Assembly: GCA_016873095.1 (NCBI GenBank)
Contig: VGYC01000028.1
Span: 1-49,001 of the forward strand
Direction of reading: 5' to 3'
Origin: Planctomycetota bacterium
GTDB lineage: Bacteria > Planctomycetota > Planctomycetia > Gemmatales > Gemmataceae
DNA length: 49,001 nucleotides
The position numbers and the translations under genes were made by a program. Below are positions 40,627 to 48,725 of this stretch, piece after piece (within the stretch, counting starts at the first letter, position 1; the number at the start of each line of letters is the position of its first letter). Under the pieces are notes generated by a model, which worked only from the letters and a program-made list of their open reading frames with translations, made no database searches and was not told the origin of the DNA.

Positions 40627-43600
40627 ATGGCGAACCTTCCTTACAGTGATCGGCAACGCACGGCCCTGCGAGCGATCAGTGCCGAGGGGGCAGCACGCGC
40701 TATCCTGGAAGAAGACACGGCCAGCGGCGGGCACGCGCGGCAGGCTGCCGCGGACACCGAGTTTCAAGAAGCTCAGAGACGAGTTCAGGGACTCTACGAA
40801 GCTGCCCGCCAGGCCACCGAGCGGCAGCTTCAGGATGCACGCCAGTGCATCGCCGAACAGGCCAGCCATGATCTTCAAGAAGCCACCCAGGATCACGCCA
40901 CCGCTCAGCACAAGGCCAACTACCAGTACACCACCGCCAAGGAGAAGATCGAAAGCGATTTCAAGGAATCGCGCTGGACGATCACGACGATCTACGACGC
41001 GGACAAGAAGGTCGCCCGCGAGCAGCGCGCCCAGGCCGAGAGCCGGGCCGAGGCCGCCGTCAACAAGGTCCTGCATTCCCATCAAGAGGCCGAGAAGTTG
41101 CTGGCCGTCTGGCGGCTGCTGGATCTGACGCCGACGCTGGCGCCGACGTCGTTTGACAATGAACCGGACCCGGCGCGCGCCATGCAAGAGTGTGTGGTGC
41201 TCGCCAGCACCAAGCTGCTGGAGCTGAAGAGTCTCCGCCTGCCTCGCTATCTGAATCGCTTCGGCTGGCTGTGGGGTCTGGCCTGGGTGCTGTTCACCGT
41301 GCCGGCGCTTTTCATTGATCCGCCTTTTTTCTGGGCTTTGGGCAGCGCCCTCGTCGTCGGCAGCATGGGCTGGCTGGTGCGGCAATGGATGAAACAACAG
41401 GTGCGGACGCAGGCCGGCTACATCTTGCAGACCATCAGCCAGGCACTGTCCGACGTGCACAAGCTGAAACCGCGGGCGCTGGCCATCGCCAAGGCCCATT
41501 ACAAGAGCCAGCGCGCCGAGAGCAAGCGCCGCAACCAGGAGACGCTCCGCCAGGCCGTCAGGACCTGCCGCCAGCAGCTCCGCGACATCACCGCGCAGCG
41601 CGAGATGCAGATTCAGCAAGCGCAGCAGCAGTTCGCGGTGCGCCGCGACGAGATCACACGCCGGCAACGCAACGACATCGACCAGGCCGAGTCCACCTTC
41701 CAGCGGCAATGGACCGACATCCACAGCATCCGTGACAGCGAGCTGGCCCAGGTGACGCTGCGCTTCGAGAGGCTGCGCAAGGAGAACAACACCCGGCACG
41801 CGCAGGAATGGACGCACATGGCCTCGACGTGGAAGTCGGCACTGGACCGCTTCCAGGCCGTGCTCTGGGAAATCGACCAGCCATGCCGCAAGCTGTTTCC
41901 GCCCTGGGACGACCCGTGGTGGGCGGCGTGGCAGCCGCCGACGGCGGTGCCTCTGGGAATCCGCTTCGGCGAGCTGGGCGTGTCGCTGGATCTCATTCCC
42001 AACGGCGTGCCCCGCGACCCGCGTTTGCCGAAGCCGAGCCTCGACGGCGTCACGTTTCCGGCGCTGTTGCCCTTTCCCAACAAGGCATCGTTGCTCTATC
42101 GAACGCGCGACGAGGGCCGCGCGCAGGCGGTTGCTTCGCTGCAGGCTCTGGTGCTGCGTTTTCTCACGGCATTGCCGCCGGGCAAGGTGCGCTTCACGAT
42201 CATCGATCCGGTCGGCAGGGGCGAGAACTTTGCCGCCCTCATGCATCTCGCCGATTTTGACGAGCAGCTCGTCAGCAGTCGCATCTGGACCGAGTCAGCC
42301 CACATCGATCAGCGGCTTGCCGACCTGACCGAGCACATGGAGAACGTGATCCAGAAGTATCTGCGCAACGAATATGAAACACTGGAAGAATACAACGCTG
42401 CCGCGGGCGAGGTCGCCGAGCCGTATCGCATTCTCGTGGTCGCCAATTTTCCGGTGAATTTCAGCGGTGAGTCCGCGCGCCGGCTTGTCAGCCTGGCCAC
42501 CAGCGGCGCCCGCTGCGGCATCTACACGCTCGTGTCCGTCGATGAACGGCAACCGTTGCCTCAGGGCTTCGAACTCGCCGACCTGGAGCAGCCGGGACTG
42601 GCCCTCGCCTGGAACGGCCAGGGATTCACCTGGAACGACGCGGATTTCACGCCTTTTCCGCTACGGCTGGACGCGCCGCCGCCGGCGGAGTTCAGCACGC
42701 GCATCCTGCAGGTGATCGGCGAGCGCGCCAAGCTGGCCGGCCGCGTCGAGGTGCCGTTCGAATACGTCGCCCCGGCGCCGGACCGCGTCTGGACTGCCGA
42801 TAGCCGAAAGGGGCTGGCCGTGCCCATCGGCCGTGCGGGCGCCACCAAGCAGCAGTTCTTCCAGCTCGGTCAGGGAACGGCGCAGCATGCACTGGTCGGC
42901 GGCAAGACGGGCTCTGGCAAGTCCACCTTCCTGCATACTGTCATCACTCAGCTCGGCCTGTTCTACAGCCCCGACGAGGTCGAGCTTTACCTGATCGACT
43001 TCAAGAAAGGCGTCGAATTCAAGGCCTACGCCAATCACGAGATGCCGCACGCCCGCGTCGTGGCCATCGAGAGTGAACGCGAATTCGGCCTGAGTGTCTT
43101 GCAGCGGCTCGACGCGGAGTTGACCTTCCGCGGCGAGGAATTCCGGCAGACCGGCGTCAACGATTTGCCATCCTACCGGCAGTCGCATGACGCGGACGGT
43201 GTCGCTCCCGTCATGCCGCGCATCTTGCTGATCGTCGATGAATTCCAGGAGTTTTTCGTCGAGGATGACAAGATCGCCCAGGAGGCGGCCCGCTATCTCG
43301 ACCGGCTGGTTCGCCAGGGCCGTGCCTTCGGCATTCACGTGCTGCTCGGCTCGCAGACCCTGGGCGGCGCCTACAGCCTGGCACGCAGCACCATCGACCA
43401 GATGGCAGTCCGCATCGCCCTGCAATGCAGCGAGGCGGATGCGCACTTGATCCTCAGCAAGGACAACTCGGCGGCCCGCTTGCTCTCGCGACCCGGCGAA
43501 GCGATTTACAACGAGGCCGGCGGCCTGCTTGAGGGCAACAACCTCTTTCAGATCGTGTGGCTGGCGGATGAGCGCCGCGATCGCGCGCTCGCCGACATGG

Positions 43601-44574
43601 CCGGCCTGGCGCGGCAACATGGCCTTGCGTTGCCGCCGCAGATTGTTTTCGAGGGAACGGCTCCATCCGATATCACGCGCAATCCGCTGCTGGAAAAAGC
43701 CTGGCAAGAGTTTCCGCCCAGCGCGTGTCCAGCAGCTTTCAGCGCCTGGCTCGGGGAGGCCATCGCCATCAAGGACCCGACCGCCGCTGTTTTCCGCCGC
43801 CAGAGCGGCTGCAATCTGCTGATGGTGGGACAGCAGGCCGACGCCGGTTTCTGCATGATGGCGTCTTCGCTCTTGAGCCTGGCCGCGCAGCTGCCGCTGA
43901 CCGTAAACGTTCCCGCGTGCCATCTCATCGTGGGCAGCCCGCTGGATTCGGCCGAGGAAGAGTTGCTAAGGCATCTGCCGCAGGTCATGGGCCGGGCGCT
44001 CAGCGTGTGCCCGGTCCGCGACCTGCCCGGGCTGCTCGGACAGCTGGCCGAGGAAGTGGAACGCCGCCAGAAAACGCCGGCGAGCGGCGACCCGGTCTTT
44101 CTGTTCTTGTTCGGCCTGCAACGGCTGCGTGACCTGCGCCGTGCGGATGACGATTTTGGCTTTTCTCGCAAGGGCGAGACGGCCACGCCGCCCAAGCTCA
44201 TTGCCAGCATCCTGCGCGACGGCCCGCCCGTCGGCGTCTTCACCACGCTCTGGTGCGACAACCTCAACAACCTGAATCGCGCTCTCGACCGGCAAACGTT
44301 GCGCGAGTTCGAGATGCGCGTCCTCGGGCAGATGAGCGCCGCAGACTCCAGCAATCTGATCGACTCGCCGCTGGCCGGCAAGCTTGGGCCGCATCGCGCC
44401 CTGTTCTACTCCGAGGACCAGGGCCGCATCGAGAAATTCCGGCCGTATGGCATTCCGCCGGCCGCCTGGCTGCAGCGTCTCAAAAGCACGCTCGATGCTC
44501 ACCAGGCGGCGACGACGAATGGCGTGCCGGCCGACCTCACGAATGAACCATCTCTCGCGGAGCCTCGCTCATGA
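40627..44574 (+). CDS. membrane-anchored FtsK/SpoIIIE-EccC-like protein with one intact and two degenerate ATPase domains (1315 aa)
   Basis: Layout: a helical coiled coil (1-160), two membrane helices (211-230, 233-251), a long coiled coil (255-415), then three successive FtsK-like ATPase-type domains. D1 (about 480-690) has a degenerate P-loop but a Walker B-like FTIIDP and RILVVANF. D2 (about 720-1000) is complete: Walker A GGKTGSGKST (758-767), LYLIDFKKGVEFKAYA, Walker B RILLIVDEFQEFF (865 on), and GIHVLLGSQTLGG. D3 (about 1045-1290) is degenerate (NLLMVGQQADAGFCMM, FLFLFGLQRLRDL). A membrane anchor plus three tandem domains is the EccC/EssC design of type VII secretion. No FHA domain is present. 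It probably drives export of the helical proteins encoded upstream. Confidence 0.9.
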   Translation: MANLPYSDRQRTALRAISAEGAARAILEEDTASGGHARQAAADTEFQEAQRRVQGLYEAARQATERQLQDARQCIAEQASHDLQEATQDHATAQHKANYQYTTAKEKIESDFKESRWTITTIYDADKKVAREQRAQAESRAEAAVNKVLHSHQEAEKLLAVWRLLDLTPTLAPTSFDNEPDPARAMQECVVLASTKLLELKSLRLPRYLNRFGWLWGLAWVLFTVPALFIDPPFFWALGSALVVGSMGWLVRQWMKQQVRTQAGYILQTISQALSDVHKLKPRALAIAKAHYKSQRAESKRRNQETLRQAVRTCRQQLRDITAQREMQIQQAQQQFAVRRDEITRRQRNDIDQAESTFQRQWTDIHSIRDSELAQVTLRFERLRKENNTRHAQEWTHMASTWKSALDRFQAVLWEIDQPCRKLFPPWDDPWWAAWQPPTAVPLGIRFGELGVSLDLIPNGVPRDPRLPKPSLDGVTFPALLPFPNKASLLYRTRDEGRAQAVASLQALVLRFLTALPPGKVRFTIIDPVGRGENFAALMHLADFDEQLVSSRIWTESAHIDQRLADLTEHMENVIQKYLRNEYETLEEYNAAAGEVAEPYRILVVANFPVNFSGESARRLVSLATSGARCGIYTLVSVDERQPLPQGFELADLEQPGLALAWNGQGFTWNDADFTPFPLRLDAPPPAEFSTRILQVIGERAKLAGRVEVPFEYVAPAPDRVWTADSRKGLAVPIGRAGATKQQFFQLGQGTAQHALVGGKTGSGKSTFLHTVITQLGLFYSPDEVELYLIDFKKGVEFKAYANHEMPHARVVAIESEREFGLSVLQRLDAELTFRGEEFRQTGVNDLPSYRQSHDADGVAPVMPRILLIVDEFQEFFVEDDKIAQEAARYLDRLVRQGRAFGIHVLLGSQTLGGAYSLARSTIDQMAVRIALQCSEADAHLILSKDNSAARLLSRPGEAIYNEAGGLLEGNNLFQIVWLADERRDRALADMAGLARQHGLALPPQIVFEGTAPSDITRNPLLEKAWQEFPPSACPAAFSAWLGEAIAIKDPTAAVFRRQSGCNLLMVGQQADAGFCMMASSLLSLAAQLPLTVNVPACHLIVGSPLDSAEEELLRHLPQVMGRALSVCPVRDLPGLLGQLAEEVERRQKTPASGDPVFLFLFGLQRLRDLRRADDDFGFSRKGETATPPKLIASILRDGPPVGVFTTLWCDNLNNLNRALDRQTLREFEMRVLGQMSAADSSNLIDSPLAGKLGPHRALFYSEDQGRIEKFRPYGIPPAAWLQRLKSTLDAHQAATTNGVPADLTNEPSLAEPRS

Positions 44575-45512
44575 ATGAGTTCAAGATCTGGGAAACCCGA
44601 CGGGCCAGTGAGCGACGGCTGTCACCCACACTGGCGCGTCGCGCTCTGGTCGTCCTCGTCGCGATTGCTTTTCCAGCAGCTGCCCACGCGCAGGTCACGC
44701 TTGCCTGGAAGCTCGATGCCGGCGAGCGCTTCGCGCTTGAAGAAACGGTGCAGTCCCGGCAGACCATCCAGCTCGGAACCATGGAGACTCGACAGGACCT
44801 CGACCAGACTCGACAGTCGCGCGTGAGCGTGCTCAAGAAGAACCCGGACGGCACCCTGATCCTGGAACAAAAGATCGACAAAGTGAAGGTGCAGCACGGC
44901 AGCGATGGGCCAGACGCCAACACCAAGGTCTTGAAGCAACTCGAGGGCGCCAGCTTCTGGTACCACGTGGATGGCAAGCACAAGATCGTGCGCGTGGAGG
45001 GATACGATGCCCTCGTCAAGCAACTAGCCAAGGACAATCGCGCCGACGCCAGGCTGATTCGCGCCGTCTTCACCGAGGAATCGTGCAAGCGCAGCGTCGA
45101 CACCTGGCTGGGGTTCCTGCCCGCCGGACCGGTGGACAAGGGCAAGACCTGGAAGAGCAAATCATCGTTGCCGCTCGGGCCGCTCGGTGTCATGGCCATC
45201 GACGCGACCTACAAGCTGGCCGACTTCAACATGAAGACGCAGATCGCGACCATCTCGTTCTCGGGCGTCGGCGAATACAAGGCTCCTGCCGAGGATGCCG
45301 ATCTCCCCCTGAAAGTGACCGCGGGGTCTCTTCGTCTGCCGAAATACGAGGGGACAATCACCTTCAATGCCGACAAGGGTCGGCTCATCGGGCTGGAAAC
45401 GAAGATGTCGCTGCAAGGCAAGCTGACGGCTGCCATCCGCGAAACGGACATGCAACTCGAGATCACGCAGGAGCAGATACTGATCGTGAAGTGCGGGCCG
45501 GCGGCGCCGTGA
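44571..45512 (+). CDS. secreted protein, DUF6263-like (313 aa)
   Basis: ATG 44571 overlaps the ATPase stop by ATGA. After a charged N-terminus a signal peptide (RALVVLVAIAFPAAAHA-QV) leads to a beta-rich protein starting VTLAWKLDAGERFALEETVQSRQTIQLG. Its later parts (EESCKRSVDTWLGFLPAGPVDKGKTWKS; KYEGTITFNADKGRLIGLETKMSL) resemble planctomycete DUF6263-type envelope proteins. No catalytic site is visible. Its translational coupling suggests it serves the EccC-like cluster, for example as a periplasmic or envelope partner, but this is inference from position. Confidence 0.82.
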   Translation: MNEFKIWETRRASERRLSPTLARRALVVLVAIAFPAAAHAQVTLAWKLDAGERFALEETVQSRQTIQLGTMETRQDLDQTRQSRVSVLKKNPDGTLILEQKIDKVKVQHGSDGPDANTKVLKQLEGASFWYHVDGKHKIVRVEGYDALVKQLAKDNRADARLIRAVFTEESCKRSVDTWLGFLPAGPVDKGKTWKSKSSLPLGPLGVMAIDATYKLADFNMKTQIATISFSGVGEYKAPAEDADLPLKVTAGSLRLPKYEGTITFNADKGRLIGLETKMSLQGKLTAAIRETDMQLEITQEQILIVKCGPAAP

Positions 45513-45554
45513 CGCCCGTTTGCTCGACCTGATCGGCCCTGGCGCCTCGGCGAA

Positions 45555-45782
45555 TCATTTCTTGGAGTGAACGAACTTGTTGGGCGTGCCCTCGAGAGGG
45601 CCGCCGGCGGCGGGACGCCACAGGACGACGTCCTCGATCTTGCGTGCCAGCGCGAAATCCTTGTCGGTGATGCCACCGGCAGAATGGGTCTTGAGTTTCA
45701 CCCAGAGCTTGCCCCAGGTGATGGACAGGTCGGCGTGGTGCCAGGCCGCCTCGCACAGGTAGCCGATGGCGTTGGTCAGCAT
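45555..45782 (-). pseudogene. pterin-4a-carbinolamine dehydratase, 5'-truncated by element insertion
   Basis: 75 residues open at ATG 45782 and match the C-terminal two thirds of PCD: EAAWHHADLSITWGKLWVKLKTHSAGGITDKDFALARKIE, corresponding to the motif ExxxHH-x(P)...W...TH...D. The usual Pro after the two His is Ala here. The roughly 30-residue N-terminal strand region of the family is missing, and immediately before this ATG the DNA is the 3' end of a serine recombinase gene (TGATG overlap). The enzyme dehydrates 4a-hydroxytetrahydrobiopterin. The fragment is probably inactive, unless a fused or alternative start restores the fold. Confidence 0.75.
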
Positions 45783-45835
45783 CAAGGTCGTCGGCCAGCC
45801 GACCGCCCCGAACTATCGCTTGGTTTTTCCTGGGA
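45760..45835. other. putative attachment-site junction (att) of integrated element
   Basis: Here the sequence passes from PCD coding sequence to the 3' end of a large serine recombinase. Serine recombinases recombine at a 2-bp crossover within short att sites that commonly flank their own gene, so one att half should lie here. The exact crossover cannot be placed without the other end of the element, which is outside the window. Confidence 0.4.
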
Positions 45836-47956
45836 TTTCTGGGATTTCTCGTCTTCCGCATCCACCGACAACCCCGGAATATCGCTCTCGACGATCAGTC
45901 TCTTAACGTCACCCAGATGCAGAAATTCCTCCTCGACCTCGGTTAGCTGGTCCGTCAGGGCGTGGCGAGCCGCCTCCTTGACGTGCCAATGGTGAAATTC
46001 TGTCTTGTCGGGAAGCCAGCCGCCACGCTTCTTCGACTGGTCGAACTTGACGACGATCCGGGTGAACAATCGGGCCACCGTAGCACCCTTCATTCTATTG
46101 TTGCCCGCCTTCATCGCCCGGCGAACCTCTTCGAGTTGATCTAGTTTCTCCTGATACATGGCAGTGGCTTGTTCCTTCCGTTCATCGTAGGGCCGCAAGT
46201 GCTTCGCCAGCACGTCCAGCTTCGCCTCCAGTTCGCCCAGGCGGCGCTCCATCACCGCCTTTTGTCGGTCACTAACAGCACGTCGGGTAGTGGCGAGAGT
46301 CACGTCGGCGTGTTCCTCCTCGGCTTGGTCTGCCAGATGGCGGGCCATTGGCACTTTCAGCTTTTCGCACTGGAGCAACGCATCCATCTGCTCGTCAGTA
46401 GAGATGTCCTTTGCTTTCAGCGATTCCCTCACGAGATCGGCCAACGGGCCTGGGTGGGTTTCCAGTTCCAGGTCGCCCCACAACTCAAAAAGGTAGTCCT
46501 TGAAACCCAACCCGGCCTGCCGTGACGCCTCGTCACGGGCCAGGGCAACTTCCTCTTCAAGCCGCCGCTCGGCCTGCTGCTCCAACGCCAGTACCAGCCG
46601 AACACCTAGCTTGTCCAGGTAGCCCATGACCAGTGCCTCGATGCGTTCGTGCAGGACCATGTTGCGCTTGCACGTCAAATTCGCCCGAAATCGCTGGTAC
46701 TTGTAGCAGTAGGAGGCACAAATGTAGGCCCGCTTCGAGTTGTTGGACTTGCCACAAACCATCTGCTTTCCGCAGTGTCCGCAGTAAAGCACGGGTTTCA
46801 GCCAGCCGTCATCATTTCGTGGCGCACGGATTCCGGTCCACCGATTCTGCTCACGGAATGCTTGCACGGCCTCGAAGAGTTCGTCATTGACCAGCGGCTC
46901 GTGCTTTGGTTCGTCCGAAAGAATCCACTCCTCCCTGGGTCGGTCCCGCTCCTTATTTTTCAGTTCTTCGGGGCGGCGCTCCAGGTGGTTGCCGTCCTTG
47001 GCCTCCTTTCTAAAGAAGAAGAACTTGGCCTTGGTCGTCCTGTTCCTCACTCGATAGCCGAGGTAAGTCGGGTTCTCCAGCATGTATTCGATCATGCCCT
47101 TGTCGAACGGCCTGCCCTTGTAGCTGGTGAACCCTTCGATCTGGAGGCGGCGAGCGAGTTGGGCAGACGAGATACACCCGGCCTCTGCGTGGTAAATCTG
47201 AAAGGCCCGGAGGACGCAGTGCTGTCGCTTCAGGTCAAAGCTGGGTACATAGGCGTAGTGCTGGCTCGTCGCCCTGACCGGGTGGTTGCCCTTGCCATTA
47301 AACGGAACCTGCGAGCCGTCTGGAAGAATTTGAATGCGTTCGGATCGGTCGAGATAGTGGAGCCGCCAGACAAGATTGCCTTGTGCATCGAAGCAGCCCT
47401 GATCGTAGCCGAACGTCGGAACTTGGCCCAAGTCCCTACCCACTTTCGCCATCTCACCGACCTGCCCTGCCACTCGCTTGGCAATCTTATGCTGCTCTTC
47501 TCGGCTTCCACGGGTCTTGAACAGCGCCTCGATCATGCCTTTGAGGTCGTCCTCGTCGCCGGTCAGGTCGCCTTCCATAACAGAGATGATCTTGCAGCCG
47601 TGTTCATCGAACTCGTCGCAACGTCGGAACCACTGCCTCGGCCCCTTTACGCCGAACCTGTCGAGTTCGTAAATCCAGAACACCTTGAGCCGGTTCGGGT
47701 CATCACGCCGTTGATTCAGCACCCGCTGATACTGAGCCATGAAGTTGGGACGGGCCTCGGCCATATCACGGCTGCCCCAATCCCATTGCACCGGGCTATA
47801 CAGTGGCATGGATTTCTTTTTCAGCACCAGTTCCCAAAGGTGGTCGGGAATGTTGATACCCTCGGCCTTCATCCTTTCACGGAGGCCCGCAACTTGGCGA
47901 TCAACTTCTTGGCGTTCGTCTGAAATGCGGACATAGCAAACATCAGTTGGCAGCAT
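45782..47956 (-). CDS. large serine recombinase
   Basis: 724 residues from ATG 47956. The catalytic resolvase domain begins VCYVRISDERQEVDRQV, where Ser of RIS is the expected nucleophile, with FWIYELDRFGVKGPRQW and the EEQHKIAKRVAGQ helix completing the active site. A recombinase domain (about 210-340; AFQIYHAEAGCISSAQLARRL ... YLGYRVRN) and a zinc ribbon (PVLYCGHCGKQMVC ... CASYCYKYQRFRANLTCKR) follow, then long coiled coils, as in integrases of the phiC31/TnpX type. It would integrate or excise a mobile element. Its last codons overlap the truncated PCD gene, which marks the insertion. A GTG at 47983 is a less likely start. Confidence 0.92.
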   Translation of the reverse strand: MLPTDVCYVRISDERQEVDRQVAGLRERMKAEGINIPDHLWELVLKKKSMPLYSPVQWDWGSRDMAEARPNFMAQYQRVLNQRRDDPNRLKVFWIYELDRFGVKGPRQWFRRCDEFDEHGCKIISVMEGDLTGDEDDLKGMIEALFKTRGSREEQHKIAKRVAGQVGEMAKVGRDLGQVPTFGYDQGCFDAQGNLVWRLHYLDRSERIQILPDGSQVPFNGKGNHPVRATSQHYAYVPSFDLKRQHCVLRAFQIYHAEAGCISSAQLARRLQIEGFTSYKGRPFDKGMIEYMLENPTYLGYRVRNRTTKAKFFFFRKEAKDGNHLERRPEELKNKERDRPREEWILSDEPKHEPLVNDELFEAVQAFREQNRWTGIRAPRNDDGWLKPVLYCGHCGKQMVCGKSNNSKRAYICASYCYKYQRFRANLTCKRNMVLHERIEALVMGYLDKLGVRLVLALEQQAERRLEEEVALARDEASRQAGLGFKDYLFELWGDLELETHPGPLADLVRESLKAKDISTDEQMDALLQCEKLKVPMARHLADQAEEEHADVTLATTRRAVSDRQKAVMERRLGELEAKLDVLAKHLRPYDERKEQATAMYQEKLDQLEEVRRAMKAGNNRMKGATVARLFTRIVVKFDQSKKRGGWLPDKTEFHHWHVKEAARHALTDQLTEVEEEFLHLGDVKRLIVESDIPGLSVDAEDEKSQKSQEKPSDSSGRSAGRRP

Positions 47957-48208
47957 GGTTCGTCTTTCTTGAGGGAAGGACACTCAGGGGAGGTCGAGGG
48001 CAGAATCGACGGCAAGAGCCGATCCACTCGGTCCAGACAATCCCCGCTCCGCAACACTCGTGCGGAATACGCAGATTGCCTTGAACGGGGGTCGGGTCGT
48101 CGTCCCTCAAGGCGAAAGCCGGGAAACTTGCAAAGCGACCACAAATAGAAGTTCCCGACGAGCAGGATTGTACCACGCAGTAGGGCGAGTTGTAAACCGA
48201 TCTGACGA
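47957..48208. other. spacer between the two recombinase genes
   Basis: 252 bp with no convincing coding frame. It contains the upstream region of the large recombinase gene. No clear promoter, repeat or RNA gene was seen. Confidence 0.4.
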
Positions 48209-48667
48209 TCATTCGTTGCCGGACCCAGCCTCAGCAGTGTCGGCAGCGGCCCGGCGCTCACGAGCCGCCCAAATGCCCTGCTTGATCCGCTCGCTCCTGC
48301 GTTGCGATTCCGTCTTGGCAAGCTGGTTCATGATCGCCTGGGCGAAAAGATCAGTAATGCCGACCTCGCCGCCCTCAGCCGTCATGATGCGGACCCCAGC
48401 CATCTTCAACGTCATGATGATCTCCGGTGTCACTTGCCGAGTCAGCCGGGAAAGGTCGGCACAGAGTAGCACGTCGAACTTGCCCTGCGCTGCGTCTTCA
48501 AGCAGCTTCTTCAGGCCGGGGCGGTCGCCGACGCCCTGGTTGCCGCTGGCGTCGTCCCGGTACTCGCCGACGATCTCGTGCGTGTCGCCCAACTTGGCGA
48601 CGAGTTCATCACGCTGGCGGTCGTGGTCGCCTGTAGACGATCTCGTGTAGATGGTTGCCTTTGTCAT
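48209..48667 (-). CDS. serine resolvase-type protein, catalytic domain only (152 aa)
   Basis: ATG 48667 is chosen because GAGGAG lies 7 nt upstream; ATG 48673 has it too close. The protein is a resolvase N-terminal domain: ATIYTRSSTGDHDRQRDEL (nucleophile among the Ser pair), GVGDRPGLKKLLEDAAQGKFDVLLCADLSRLTR, and a C-terminal helix (FAQAIMNQLAKTESQRRSERIKQG). It lacks a helix-turn-helix or zinc ribbon. Alone it may be a partner or control subunit for the large recombinase 250 bp downstream, or a small-resolvase relic. Confidence 0.82.
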   Translation of the reverse strand: MTKATIYTRSSTGDHDRQRDELVAKLGDTHEIVGEYRDDASGNQGVGDRPGLKKLLEDAAQGKFDVLLCADLSRLTRQVTPEIIMTLKMAGVRIMTAEGGEVGITDLFAQAIMNQLAKTESQRRSERIKQGIWAARERRAAADTAEAGSGNE

Positions 48668-48725
48668 GGTCATGCTCCTCATCATTTGCCGGGTCAACGT
48701 GTCCTTCTTCGCTTCTTTTCCGTAC

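Noticed and set aside
40507-42246. 579-codon minus-strand frame opposite the EccC-like gene
   Set aside because: Overlaps clear plus-strand coding with coiled-coil and membrane features; no homology seen.
46649-47923. 424-codon plus-strand frame opposite the large recombinase
   Set aside because: Antisense shadow; catalytic and zinc-ribbon motifs are on the minus strand.
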